In this document: one piece after another, positions 7,655-15,024 of the stretch
How the letters are laid out: each line of letters starts with the position of its first letter
Numbering within the stretch: the first letter of the stretch is position 1
DNA from: an uncultured Tenacibaculum sp.
GTDB taxonomy: Bacteria; Bacteroidota; Bacteroidia; Flavobacteriales; Flavobacteriaceae
Direction: 5' to 3'
NCBI RefSeq assembly: GCF_947498805.1
Contig: NZ_CANMLT010000004.1
Location: forward strand, 372,001-436,000
Length of the DNA: 64,000 nt
Notes under the pieces: model-generated
Told to the model about the DNA's origin: nothing
The model's input: the letters and a program-made list of their open reading frames with translations, nothing else
Databases searched by the model: none
Made by a program: the position numbers and the translations under genes

Positions 7655-8863
7655 ATGAAAAATTTTGTTTTACTACTTACCGGACTTTTACTAAGCTCAT
7701 TTACGATGAATGCGTCAGAAGCAAGTACGCATGCAAATGCACGCTATTATAATTACGGCGAATCATTTATTTTTTCTGAAGGAGGAGTAGAGTTCGCGGT
7801 GTATCCAGATGGACAATTCGATTTTTATTTAAATGGTCGAAGAAATGGTGTAAATGTTAATTTCAATGCTCCAGGGGTAAATATAAGTTTTAACTCAGGG
7901 TTTAACTATGATCCGTTTGTACAGTATGATGACTATGGTGCTGTTGTGCAAATTGAAGACACTCCAATTTTTTATGATCACTATGGGAGAATAGTACAAG
8001 CTGGAGATGTATTTATACGTTACAATCGTTGGGGGCGTGTAGCTCGTGTAGGAGGATTGTATGTTAATTATAACAGTTATGGTAGCTTTTTAAACTGCAC
8101 GGGATATATAAATAGTTTTAACAGGTATTATGTATACAGACCATTTCATAGATATTTTGCAGTTCCTGTAGTAAATAGATGTGTCGTTTGGGACCGTCCG
8201 TATAGAAGATTTTATGCACCATATAGGTATTCATATGGAGTATATAGAAATAACTATTATGATGGATATTATGGTAGATCTTATAGAAATCGTAATTATT
8301 ACAGACCAGGGCATAGCGTACGAAATTTTAATAGAGGACGTAGAGTTGCCAGTGCTAGAAGCGTGAATTATAGGTCAAAAGATCATAGAAGAACGATGTA
8401 TAATAGAAATGATCGCAACTACCGTCAAAATAATAGAGGAAACTCAAGAGTAGTGAGAAATAACAGGAGTTATGATGTAAACAGATCTCGTTCTGCATCA
8501 ACAAGGAGTACCAGAACAGTTTCTAGAGATAGAGGGACTAATAATAGTATTTCAAGAAGAGTACCAACAACAAGAGGTAGCAATAGAAACGAAGTAACGA
8601 GAAGGTCAAATAATAGAGCGTCAAATCATAATAGATCTAAAAGAAGTTATAATAGAACTACGAGAAGTGCTCAAACCAATAATAATACAAGAAGACACTC
8701 TAGTGGTCGTTCTACAGGTTCAGTAAAAAGAACTCAAAATAGTAGATATAAAAGTAGTGGTACTTCGTCAAGATCTAATTCGAGAACAAGCAGAAGTACA
8801 CGCTCAAGTAATAGATCAAGAGGAAATACCTCAAGATCTAGAGAGGTTAGAAGTAGAAGATAA
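7655..8863 (+). CDS. Exported Tyr-rich protein with Arg/Asn/Ser-rich tail
   Basis: A 402-residue protein with a signal peptide (about 1-20, ending near MNASEA). Residues 25-155 form a conserved beta-rich region with repeated YNYG/YDDYG/YDHYGR elements, which I recall from other Flavobacteriaceae proteins of unknown function. From about 175 onward the sequence becomes Tyr/Arg/Asn-rich, then an extremely basic, low-complexity Arg/Ser/Asn/Thr tail to the end. No enzyme motif, T9SS domain or membrane span was seen. The charge suggests binding to DNA, polysaccharide or the envelope, but that is inference. It ends at a strong terminator and is monocistronic. Confidence 0.8.
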   Translation: MKNFVLLLTGLLLSSFTMNASEASTHANARYYNYGESFIFSEGGVEFAVYPDGQFDFYLNGRRNGVNVNFNAPGVNISFNSGFNYDPFVQYDDYGAVVQIEDTPIFYDHYGRIVQAGDVFIRYNRWGRVARVGGLYVNYNSYGSFLNCTGYINSFNRYYVYRPFHRYFAVPVVNRCVVWDRPYRRFYAPYRYSYGVYRNNYYDGYYGRSYRNRNYYRPGHSVRNFNRGRRVASARSVNYRSKDHRRTMYNRNDRNYRQNNRGNSRVVRNNRSYDVNRSRSASTRSTRTVSRDRGTNNSISRRVPTTRGSNRNEVTRRSNNRASNHNRSKRSYNRTTRSAQTNNNTRRHSSGRSTGSVKRTQNSRYKSSGTSSRSNSRTSRSTRSSNRSRGNTSRSREVRSRR

Positions 8864-8880
8864 GAAGACAATATATAGTT

Positions 8881-8926
8881 AAAACAAGAAAGAAGATGAA
8901 CCGTAGTTCATCTTCTTTCTTGTTTT
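8881..8926 (+). terminator. Very strong intrinsic terminator
   Basis: A perfect 21-bp stem around a 4-base loop (cgta at 8902-8905). The 5' arm starts AAAACAAGAAAG and the 3' arm ends CTTTCTTGTTTT. The A/T ends make it work from both directions. Confidence 0.9.
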
Positions 8927-8987
8927 ATAATGGATTGATTTTTAGTTATTTTGAGGAGTAAGTGCTGTTTAATTGTAAAATTAGTTT

Positions 8988-9018
8988 TTGGTGTGGTATT
9001 AAAAAATTAGTACTTTTG
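8988..9018 (+). promoter_or_regulatory. Flavobacterial promoter
   Basis: TTG (8988-8990), a 20-base spacer and TACTTTTG (9011-9018) match the Bacteroidota sigma-A consensus TTG-N17-23-TANNTTTG exactly. Transcription would start near 9025 and run into the candidate leader or small RNA that ends at 9165. Confidence 0.65.
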
Positions 9019-9021
9019 AAG

Positions 9022-9165
9022 TGGAGGAGACAAAACAGTTTGATTTTAAGCTGTTTGCTTATTTTCTATCATTAAGGAAGAAAATTGGGAAAATAAGTGA
9101 ATCTCTTGCGGAAAATCTCCGTATACCTTAATCAATGTTATTGAAGGTGTATGGAGATTTTTTTT
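9022..9165 (+). ncRNA. Candidate small RNA or attenuator leader
   Basis: The stretch lies between a consensus promoter and a terminator. The terminator has a 16-bp stem (9114-9129 with 9144-9159, two G-T pairs) and an eight-T tail. Upstream there are two more possible helices: AAACAG/CTGTTT near 9033-9057 and TATTTTC/GAAAATA near 9060-9095. No reading frame of note is present. It sits 48 bases before the start of the peptidase/dehydratase operon, so it could be an independent RNA of about 140 nt or a leader that controls read-through. Confidence 0.45.
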
Positions 9166-9212
9166 GTACCCCTCAATGACAAAAATTGTTTTTTAATTTA
9201 AAATCATTTCAC

Positions 9213-10697
9213 ATGAAAAAAACGTTTATTGTTATTGGGATTCTACTTTTAATAATAGTAGGAATCGTAGTATTTAACCCTCAAATTCTTTTTGCTTTTA
9301 GAGCAACTCAGAAAATGGCCTTGAATTTAGAGGGAGAACAGGCTGCAGCTTTTTATTTTCCTGAAAATAAAACTTCTAAAGATACCTTGTATATGAAGGG
9401 AGTTATTTATGGAGGAACTCTTGGCGATATTAAAGAAGCCCTGGATGAAAACCCACAGGTAACTACACTTAGAATGGTTGAGGTTCCAGGTTCTGTAGAT
9501 GACGAAGTAAATCTTTTAGCTTCAAGAGAAATTAGAAAAAGAAATATCAATACCTATATTCCAGAACAAGGAATGGTAGCTTCTGGAGGTACTGATATGT
9601 TTTTAGCGGGAAAAGAAAGAGCAGCACATGCAACCGCAAAGTTAGGAGTGCATTCTTGGGCTGGTATGGATAAAGAAGCACTAGATTATCCGAAAGATCA
9701 TGAAGAACATAAAAAGTACTTAAAGTATTACGAAGAGATGAATATTCCTTCAGAATTCTATTGGTATACCTTGGAGGCTGCCCCTGCTAGTAATATTCAT
9801 TGGATGACACCTGAAGAGATAACAAAGTATAAAGTGGTTACCCAAACTACTAAGCCAAATGAATTGTTAACCATTCAACAAACTTTAGCTTCTGATGCTT
9901 TTGAAGGAAGAGGAACAGGTAAAAATCAAAAAGCACAAGATTTTATTCGCAACTATTTTAAAGAAATAGGGCTCCAAAGTTTTAACAATAGCTTTGATAT
10001 ACCGTTTACTTTTAAAGAAAGGAAAACAGGTAAAGAAAGAAAAGCAGTGAACCTTGTAGGGTATGTAAAAGGAAAAACATATCCAGATACATATTTGGTA
10101 GTAGGAGCACATTATGATCATCTAGGAGTTGTTGATGGGGTTGTTTATAATGGAGCCGATGATAATGCTTCAGGTACTGCGGCGATAATAATGTTAGCAA
10201 AATATTTTAAAAAGAATACTCCTGAACATTCGATTATTTTTGCAGCTTTTGACGCTGAAGAATTAGGGTTACATGGATCCATCAATTTTGTAAAATCACC
10301 TCCAGTTCCATTAGATCAAATTAAATTTAATGTGAATATGGATATGATTAGTCGAAATCCGAAGAATGAAATTTATATTTCAGGAACGCATCAATTTCCA
10401 CAATTCAAGCCCCTACTTCAAAAAGTAGCTGCAAAGAGTAGCTTAAAAGTTTCGTTTGGTCATGATGACCCTTCGGATACCACGAAAGATTATTGGATGG
10501 ATTCTTCTGATAACTCGGCATTTTTACATGCTGGAATTCCAAATATTTCTTTTGGAGAAGAAGATCATCCTGGATATCATCATCATACCGATGATTTTGA
10601 ACGAATTCATCCAACATTTTTTAAGAAAACTTTCCTATTAATTCAATCTTCTATTGAGGCAATAGATAAGAATTTTCCAAACCCTGTTAAGAAATGA
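9213..10697 (+). CDS. ClpP-like domain fused to M28 peptidase
   Basis: A 494-residue exported or membrane-anchored protein (one hydrophobic span near residues 4-24). Residues about 45-200 resemble the periplasmic ClpP/crotonase-like fold (COG3904 type), with a Ser124 in VASGGTD and a His147 in LGVHSWAG at the positions of a serine-protease pair. Residues 210-490 form an M28 zinc aminopeptidase: HYDHLG (H300, D302), GADDNASG (D316/D317), DAEELGLHG (E349/E350), NMDMISRN and HHHTDDFERI. ATG9213 is preferred over TTG9186 because it begins the signal/anchor. The stop overlaps the next gene by four bases, so it is translationally linked to the amino-acid enzymes downstream. Confidence 0.85.
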   Translation: MKKTFIVIGILLLIIVGIVVFNPQILFAFRATQKMALNLEGEQAAAFYFPENKTSKDTLYMKGVIYGGTLGDIKEALDENPQVTTLRMVEVPGSVDDEVNLLASREIRKRNINTYIPEQGMVASGGTDMFLAGKERAAHATAKLGVHSWAGMDKEALDYPKDHEEHKKYLKYYEEMNIPSEFYWYTLEAAPASNIHWMTPEEITKYKVVTQTTKPNELLTIQQTLASDAFEGRGTGKNQKAQDFIRNYFKEIGLQSFNNSFDIPFTFKERKTGKERKAVNLVGYVKGKTYPDTYLVVGAHYDHLGVVDGVVYNGADDNASGTAAIIMLAKYFKKNTPEHSIIFAAFDAEELGLHGSINFVKSPPVPLDQIKFNVNMDMISRNPKNEIYISGTHQFPQFKPLLQKVAAKSSLKVSFGHDDPSDTTKDYWMDSSDNSAFLHAGIPNISFGEEDHPGYHHHTDDFERIHPTFFKKTFLLIQSSIEAIDKNFPNPVKK

Positions 10698-11644
10698 TTT
10701 CTCAAAAAAACATCCATGAAACCTATGAGAAAATACGTTCTTATATTATAGAAACCCCTTTAATATATGCTGAGGAATTAAGCAAAATTTCTGGAGCTAA
10801 GGTGTATTTAAAAATGGAACAGATGCAGGTAACAGGTTCTTTTAAAATTAGAGGCATGTTAAGCAAAGTTTTAAGTATTGATACAAGAGATTTTAATAGA
10901 CCATTTGTTGCTGCTTCTACAGGAAATCATGCGGCTGCTTTTGGTTATGCTTCAGAAAAATTTGGTTTTGATGGAACGCTCTTTTTACCGCTTACTATTA
11001 GTGTAGCTAAAATGAAAGCGTTAAAAAAATACAGGATTAAAAAAGAAATTTTTGGAATGAATAGTAGTTTAGCAGAAAAAAAGGCTACTGAATTCGCAAA
11101 AGAAAGCAATGCCATTTTAATTCATCCGTATAATGATATTGAGGTAATAAAGGGACAAGGAACTTTAGCAAAAGAAATTCAAAAACAACTACCAGAAGTT
11201 GATTGTGTTCTGGTTCCTGTTGGAGGAGGTGGTTTGGTTTCTGGTATAAGTTTGTACTTCCAAGAAGAACAAGTAAGTGTAATTGGTTGCCAGCCCAAAA
11301 ATGCAGCAGAAATGTATGAGTCTGTAAAGGCAAATACGATTGTAGAACCGAGTTCTTTAAAAACAATTTCTGATGCATCCGCAGGAGGTATAGAAGAAGG
11401 AGCAATCACTTTTGATATTTGTAAAAAATATGTTGAGCACTATGAAATAATAGAAGAAGAAGCAATCAAAGAAGCATTGACATATTTTATACAGCAGTAC
11501 GATACGATCATAGAACCAACTTCAGCACTTCCTGTGGCGGCTATTATGAATTCAAAAAAATATCAAGGAAAAAATGTAGTGTTAGTACTTACAGGGAGTA
11601 AAATAAACGATACACTATTAACCGAAATTATTAATAAAAAATGA
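10694..11644 (+). CDS. Threonine/serine dehydratase-like PLP enzyme
   Basis: A 316-residue fold-type II PLP enzyme of the threonine dehydratase group, without the ACT-like regulatory domain of IlvA. SFKIRG carries the PLP lysine (Lys51), STGNHAAAFGYAS is the phosphate-side Asn loop, VPVGGGGLVSG is the Gly-rich phosphate cup and VLTGSK lies near the C-terminus. It overlaps the upstream peptidase by four bases and the downstream cyclodeaminase-like gene by four, so all three are one translation unit. Possible reactions are Thr/Ser deamination, beta-hydroxyaspartate dehydration (BhcB) or the EutB reaction. The pairing with an ornithine-cyclodeaminase-family gene favours the last two, but this is inference. 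Confidence 0.88.
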   Translation: MISQKNIHETYEKIRSYIIETPLIYAEELSKISGAKVYLKMEQMQVTGSFKIRGMLSKVLSIDTRDFNRPFVAASTGNHAAAFGYASEKFGFDGTLFLPLTISVAKMKALKKYRIKKEIFGMNSSLAEKKATEFAKESNAILIHPYNDIEVIKGQGTLAKEIQKQLPEVDCVLVPVGGGGLVSGISLYFQEEQVSVIGCQPKNAAEMYESVKANTIVEPSSLKTISDASAGGIEEGAITFDICKKYVEHYEIIEEEAIKEALTYFIQQYDTIIEPTSALPVAAIMNSKKYQGKNVVLVLTGSKINDTLLTEIINKK

Positions 11645-12609
11645 CAGTAGTAATTGATAAATCTAAAATAGAGAGGATTGCTAAAGGGTTAGATGTAGTT
11701 TCTGCAATGGAAGATGGATTTAAGGCTTATAGCAATGGGAAAGCTGTAATCCCCCCAGTAGCAGAGTTGCTATTCGACAACCCCAAAGGAGAAACACATA
11801 TTAAATACGGTTATATAAAAGGTGAAGACTATTTTGTAATTAAAGTAGCATCCGGTTTTTATGGCAATACAAAATTAGGGCTTTCGTCAAGCCAAGGAAT
11901 GATGATGCTTTCTAGTCAAAAAACTGGTGAAACAAAAGCTGTTTTGTTAGATGATGGTTATTTAACCAATATAAGAACGGCAGGAGCAGGAGCTTTAGTA
12001 GCTAAGTATTTCGCACCTAAAAAAATAGAGGCTGTTGGAATTATTGGAGCGGGTATTCAAGCAAGATTACAACTTCAGTTGATGCAAAAACATACACCTT
12101 GTAAAGAGGTTTGGATTTGGAACAAAAATCGAAAAGGAGCAGAAAAGTTTAAAGAAGAGTTCAAAGGAGATTTTAATATTCAGATAGCTGAAAATACAAA
12201 AGAAGTAGCTCGTAGATGTAATGTAATTATAACAACGACACCTTCTGAAATTCCGCTTTTAAAAGTAGAAGATATTAGAAAAGGAACTCATATTACTGCC
12301 GTAGGATCAGATACTCCTGAGAAACAAGAATTAGATACCGAAATATTTAGCAAAGCTGCTATTGTAGTAGCTGATAGTATTGCACAAAGTAAAAGCAGAG
12401 GAGAAATTTACCAAGCAATGAAAGCAAAGGTATTAACTCCAGATAAGGTAGTTGAATTAGGAGAAGCATTGCAAAACGAAAAGATGTGCCGCACCAATGA
12501 AGAACAAATTTCTGTGGTTGATCTTACAGGAGTAGCAGTACAAGATTTAATGATTGCTAAAGCTGTTTATGAGGATTATTTAAAAACCTTAGAAAGAGAA
12601 AAGAAATAA
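11641..12609 (+). CDS. Ornithine cyclodeaminase / mu-crystallin family protein
   Basis: A 322-residue NAD(P)-dependent enzyme of the ornithine cyclodeaminase/mu-crystallin family. The Rossmann motif GIIGAGIQARLQLQ is near residues 138-152. KYGYIKGEDYFVIKVASG and LLDDGYLTNIRTAGAGAL are family signatures, and GSDTPEKQELD is the late nucleotide-side loop. The family includes ornithine cyclodeaminase, alanine dehydrogenase, iminosuccinate reductase (BhcD), ketimine reductases and EutC. The tight coupling to a dehydratase-like gene suggests it reduces or rearranges the imine product of that enzyme; a true ornithine cyclodeaminase role is less likely. The exact substrate cannot be read from the sequence. 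Confidence 0.88.
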   Translation: MTVVIDKSKIERIAKGLDVVSAMEDGFKAYSNGKAVIPPVAELLFDNPKGETHIKYGYIKGEDYFVIKVASGFYGNTKLGLSSSQGMMMLSSQKTGETKAVLLDDGYLTNIRTAGAGALVAKYFAPKKIEAVGIIGAGIQARLQLQLMQKHTPCKEVWIWNKNRKGAEKFKEEFKGDFNIQIAENTKEVARRCNVIITTTPSEIPLLKVEDIRKGTHITAVGSDTPEKQELDTEIFSKAAIVVADSIAQSKSRGEIYQAMKAKVLTPDKVVELGEALQNEKMCRTNEEQISVVDLTGVAVQDLMIAKAVYEDYLKTLEREKK

Positions 12610-12637
12610 TAACACTAACAATTAAACATAACAAAAC

Positions 12638-13756
12638 ATGAATATTCCAATTTTTGAATTAGAAAGAGTACAATCTCTTTTTGAAAATACGGTAGATTAT
12701 AATCTTACAGAAAGTGGATTTCACCCATATACATTAAATGAATTATTAAATAAAGACCAAATAGAAGGTCTTACAAACACCGTTTTAGGATATGGTCAAA
12801 CAAATGGATCTATTCCTTTAAGAAAACGAATAAGTGCCATTTATAACGGAGTTAATGAAGAGAATGTTTTGGTAACAAATGGGTCTTCAGAAGCAAACTT
12901 TATAGCTTGTCATACACTTTTAGAAGCAGGTGATGAAGTAGTGATGATGGTACCAAATTACATGCAGATTTGGGGAATAGCAGAAGAAATGGGATGTAGT
13001 TTAAAAGCATTTCATTTAAAAGTAGAAAACAATTGGGCGCCAGATTTAGAAGAGCTAAAGTCTTTGGTTACACCTAATACTAAAATGATAGCCTTGTGTA
13101 ATCCTAACAATCCTACTGGATATACACTTACCAATGAAGAAATGTTAGCAATTGTTGAAATAGCAAAAAGCGTAGATGCATGGATTTATTGTGATGAGGT
13201 ATATAGAGGAGCAGAATTGAATGGAAAAACGATTGAAAGTTTTATAGGAATGTATGATAAAGTAATGGTGAATGGAGGTTTGTCAAAAGCTTACGCTTTA
13301 CCAGGTTTACGATTGGGTTGGATTATTGGTCCCGAAAACTTAATAGCAGATACTTGGGCATATCATGACTATACTTCAATTACCGCAGGAATTATGAGTC
13401 ATTATATTGGTGAAATAGCTTTACAACCAGAAAAAAGAAAAGAGATTTTACATAGAAATAGAACCATGTTAAATGAAAACTTAGTAGCAGTAAAAGAATG
13501 GCTAGATCAATATGGCGATATGTTTGAATATGTAGATCCTAAAGGAGGAGGAATGTTATTTATTAAATACAATTTCGATATTAATTCTACTGATCTAGCA
13601 GAGTGGCTTCGTACTGAGAAAAGTGTGTTTATTTTAGCAGGTGATGTGTATGGTATGGACAAACATTTTAGAATAGGTATCGGTGAGCGAAAGCATTATA
13701 TTTTAGAAGGTTTGGAAAGGATTAAAAATGCCCTAAACGAACGATTTGGGATTTAA
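12638..13756 (+). CDS. Class I/II PLP aminotransferase
   Basis: A 372-residue fold-type I aminotransferase. Key motifs are NGSSEANFIACHTLLE (PLP phosphate loop), NPNNPTGY, CDEVYRGAE (Asp binding the pyridine N) and GGLSKAYALPGLRLGW with the PLP Lys near 217. RIGIGE near the C-terminus contains the carboxylate-binding Arg. It lies 28 bases after the cyclodeaminase-like gene and before a terminator, so it is the last gene of the peptidase-dehydratase-reductase operon. It is not a class V enzyme such as BhcA. A role in recycling amino groups from the peptides released by the first gene is plausible, not shown. Confidence 0.88.
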   Translation: MNIPIFELERVQSLFENTVDYNLTESGFHPYTLNELLNKDQIEGLTNTVLGYGQTNGSIPLRKRISAIYNGVNEENVLVTNGSSEANFIACHTLLEAGDEVVMMVPNYMQIWGIAEEMGCSLKAFHLKVENNWAPDLEELKSLVTPNTKMIALCNPNNPTGYTLTNEEMLAIVEIAKSVDAWIYCDEVYRGAELNGKTIESFIGMYDKVMVNGGLSKAYALPGLRLGWIIGPENLIADTWAYHDYTSITAGIMSHYIGEIALQPEKRKEILHRNRTMLNENLVAVKEWLDQYGDMFEYVDPKGGGMLFIKYNFDINSTDLAEWLRTEKSVFILAGDVYGMDKHFRIGIGERKHYILEGLERIKNALNERFGI

Positions 13757-13787
13757 TTGAAATACTAGTAATAAGAATATTGAAACA

Positions 13788-13822
13788 AGTAGGAGTAGGG
13801 TTTTACCCTGCTTTTACTTTTG
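13788..13822 (+). terminator. Terminator of the peptidase/amino-acid operon
   Basis: A 14-bp stem (13788-13801 with 13805-13818, three G-T pairs) with a 3-base loop and a T-rich tail, directly after the aminotransferase stop. Confidence 0.75.
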
Positions 13823-13908
13823 TTAATATAATCTAAATAAAAATATTAATACTCTCTTAGGATTTTGAGCTAGATATTTTTAGTAATATTGTTGTATATT
13901 TTTTCTCG

Positions 13909-14202
13909 TTGAAAGGTTTTAAGAAACATATCGCCCTACTTTATCTGATACTTTTTATCGGAATAAAGTTTGTTGATTTGCATACTTCTACACATAGCGA
14001 TTTCGAAGCTTATGAAGATTGTGATATTTGTGAATATGTTGAAAAGACAGATAAAACCTATATTTTAATTGATGAATCAAATGTTTCAGAAGAAGTAACT
14101 TTACATCGTTTTAATCAACATTTCGCAGATAAGTATTCTTATGTTTTTATAAAGAAACATATTGTCAACTCTCTTTTTGGTAGACCACCTCCTGTGGTTT
14201 AA
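13909..14202 (+). CDS. Small exported Cys-pair protein of unknown function
   Basis: A 97-residue protein with TTG start, a hydrophobic N-terminal signal/anchor (about 8-22), a His/Cys motif HSDFEAYEDCDICEYV near 31-46 and a C-terminal GRPPPVV. This resembles the small flavobacterial proteins with a His/Cys motif and a terminal PP (the 'HYC_CC_PP' type) that usually sit before TonB-dependent receptors, but the match is loose. Here it precedes an ABC-2 operon instead. The CxxC pair could bind a metal or form a disulfide. There is no better start codon nearby. Confidence 0.6.
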   Translation: MKGFKKHIALLYLILFIGIKFVDLHTSTHSDFEAYEDCDICEYVEKTDKTYILIDESNVSEEVTLHRFNQHFADKYSYVFIKKHIVNSLFGRPPPVV

Positions 14203-14232
14203 TCACTTTGCCAATACATTTTTTTAAATACG

Positions 14233-14276
14233 GACGCCCATCAGAAACAATGAGTTTCTCGATGGATATGTGCGTA
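14233..14276 (+). promoter_or_regulatory. Leader hairpin before the ABC operon
   Basis: CCATC-AGAAAC pairs with GTTTCT-c-GATGG (one bulged base), and ACGC/GCGT can extend the stem. It lies between the small protein gene and the ATPase gene (ATG14310). There is no T-run, so it is not a clear terminator. It could be an mRNA processing or stability element that sets different levels for the two genes. Confidence 0.4.
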
Positions 14277-14309
14277 TAATATTATCTAATAATTTATAAA
14301 ACTATAGTT

Positions 14310-15023
14310 ATGATAACTATACAAAATATTACCAAAAAATTTGGTGACTTTACGGCTGTAAACGATATGTCGTTTAATGTAAAAGAAGGTGAAATATTAT
14401 GTCTTTTAGGAGCCAATGGGGCAGGAAAGTCTACAACGATTAATATGCTGTTGAATTTTACAAATCCGAGCTTTGGAACAGCAACAATAAATGGTTTAGA
14501 TGTTGTGAAAAACCCTATTAAAACTAAAGAGTTTTTGACCTATATACCTGAAAATTTAATGTTATATCCAACATTAACGGCTATTGAAAACCTTGATTAT
14601 TTCACCAAATTATCTGGAAAGAAATTTGATACTTCAGAATTACAGTTATATCTAAACGAAGCTGGATTACAGGAAGAAGCACATCGTAAACGTGTAAAAA
14701 CTTTTTCAAAAGGAATGCGTCAAAAAGTAGGAATAGCATTGGCTATTGCAAAAGAATCTAAAGTATTGTTATTAGACGAACCAACTTCTGGGTTAGATCC
14801 AAAATCGAGCAATGAATTTATGGAATTGCTGACAAAAATGAAGAATGATGGCGTAGCTATTTTAATGGCAACGCATGATTTGTTTAGAGCTAAAGAAGTA
14901 AGTACTCATATCGGAATTATGCGATCTGGTGTTTTAGAAAACCATTCAAAAACAGCTGATCTTTCATTAAAAGAGTTAGAGACCATCTATCTTGATATTA
15001 TGAACTTTAAAAATGTGAGTTAA
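14310..15023 (+). CDS. ABC transporter ATPase (ABC-2 type)
   Basis: A 237-residue ABC ATPase with Walker A GANGAGKST near 34-42, signature FSKGMRQK near 129, Walker B VLLLDEPTSGLDP near 146-158 and switch His in MATHD. It is similar in size and pattern to the ATPases of NosF/CcmA-type ABC-2 exporters. It is followed after one base by two DUF3526-type permeases, which together would form an asymmetric exporter (one ATPase homodimer, two different membrane subunits) in the inner membrane. The substrate is unknown. Confidence 0.92.
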   Translation: MITIQNITKKFGDFTAVNDMSFNVKEGEILCLLGANGAGKSTTINMLLNFTNPSFGTATINGLDVVKNPIKTKEFLTYIPENLMLYPTLTAIENLDYFTKLSGKKFDTSELQLYLNEAGLQEEAHRKRVKTFSKGMRQKVGIALAIAKESKVLLLDEPTSGLDPKSSNEFMELLTKMKNDGVAILMATHDLFRAKEVSTHIGIMRSGVLENHSKTADLSLKELETIYLDIMNFKNVS

Positions 15024-15024
15024 G

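Noticed and set aside
11641..12609. SbnA/SbnB-like 2,3-diaminopropionate pair with the preceding gene
   Set aside because: The partner gene carries the threonine-dehydratase motif SFKIRG rather than a cysteine-synthase-type sequence, and there are no siderophore genes nearby.
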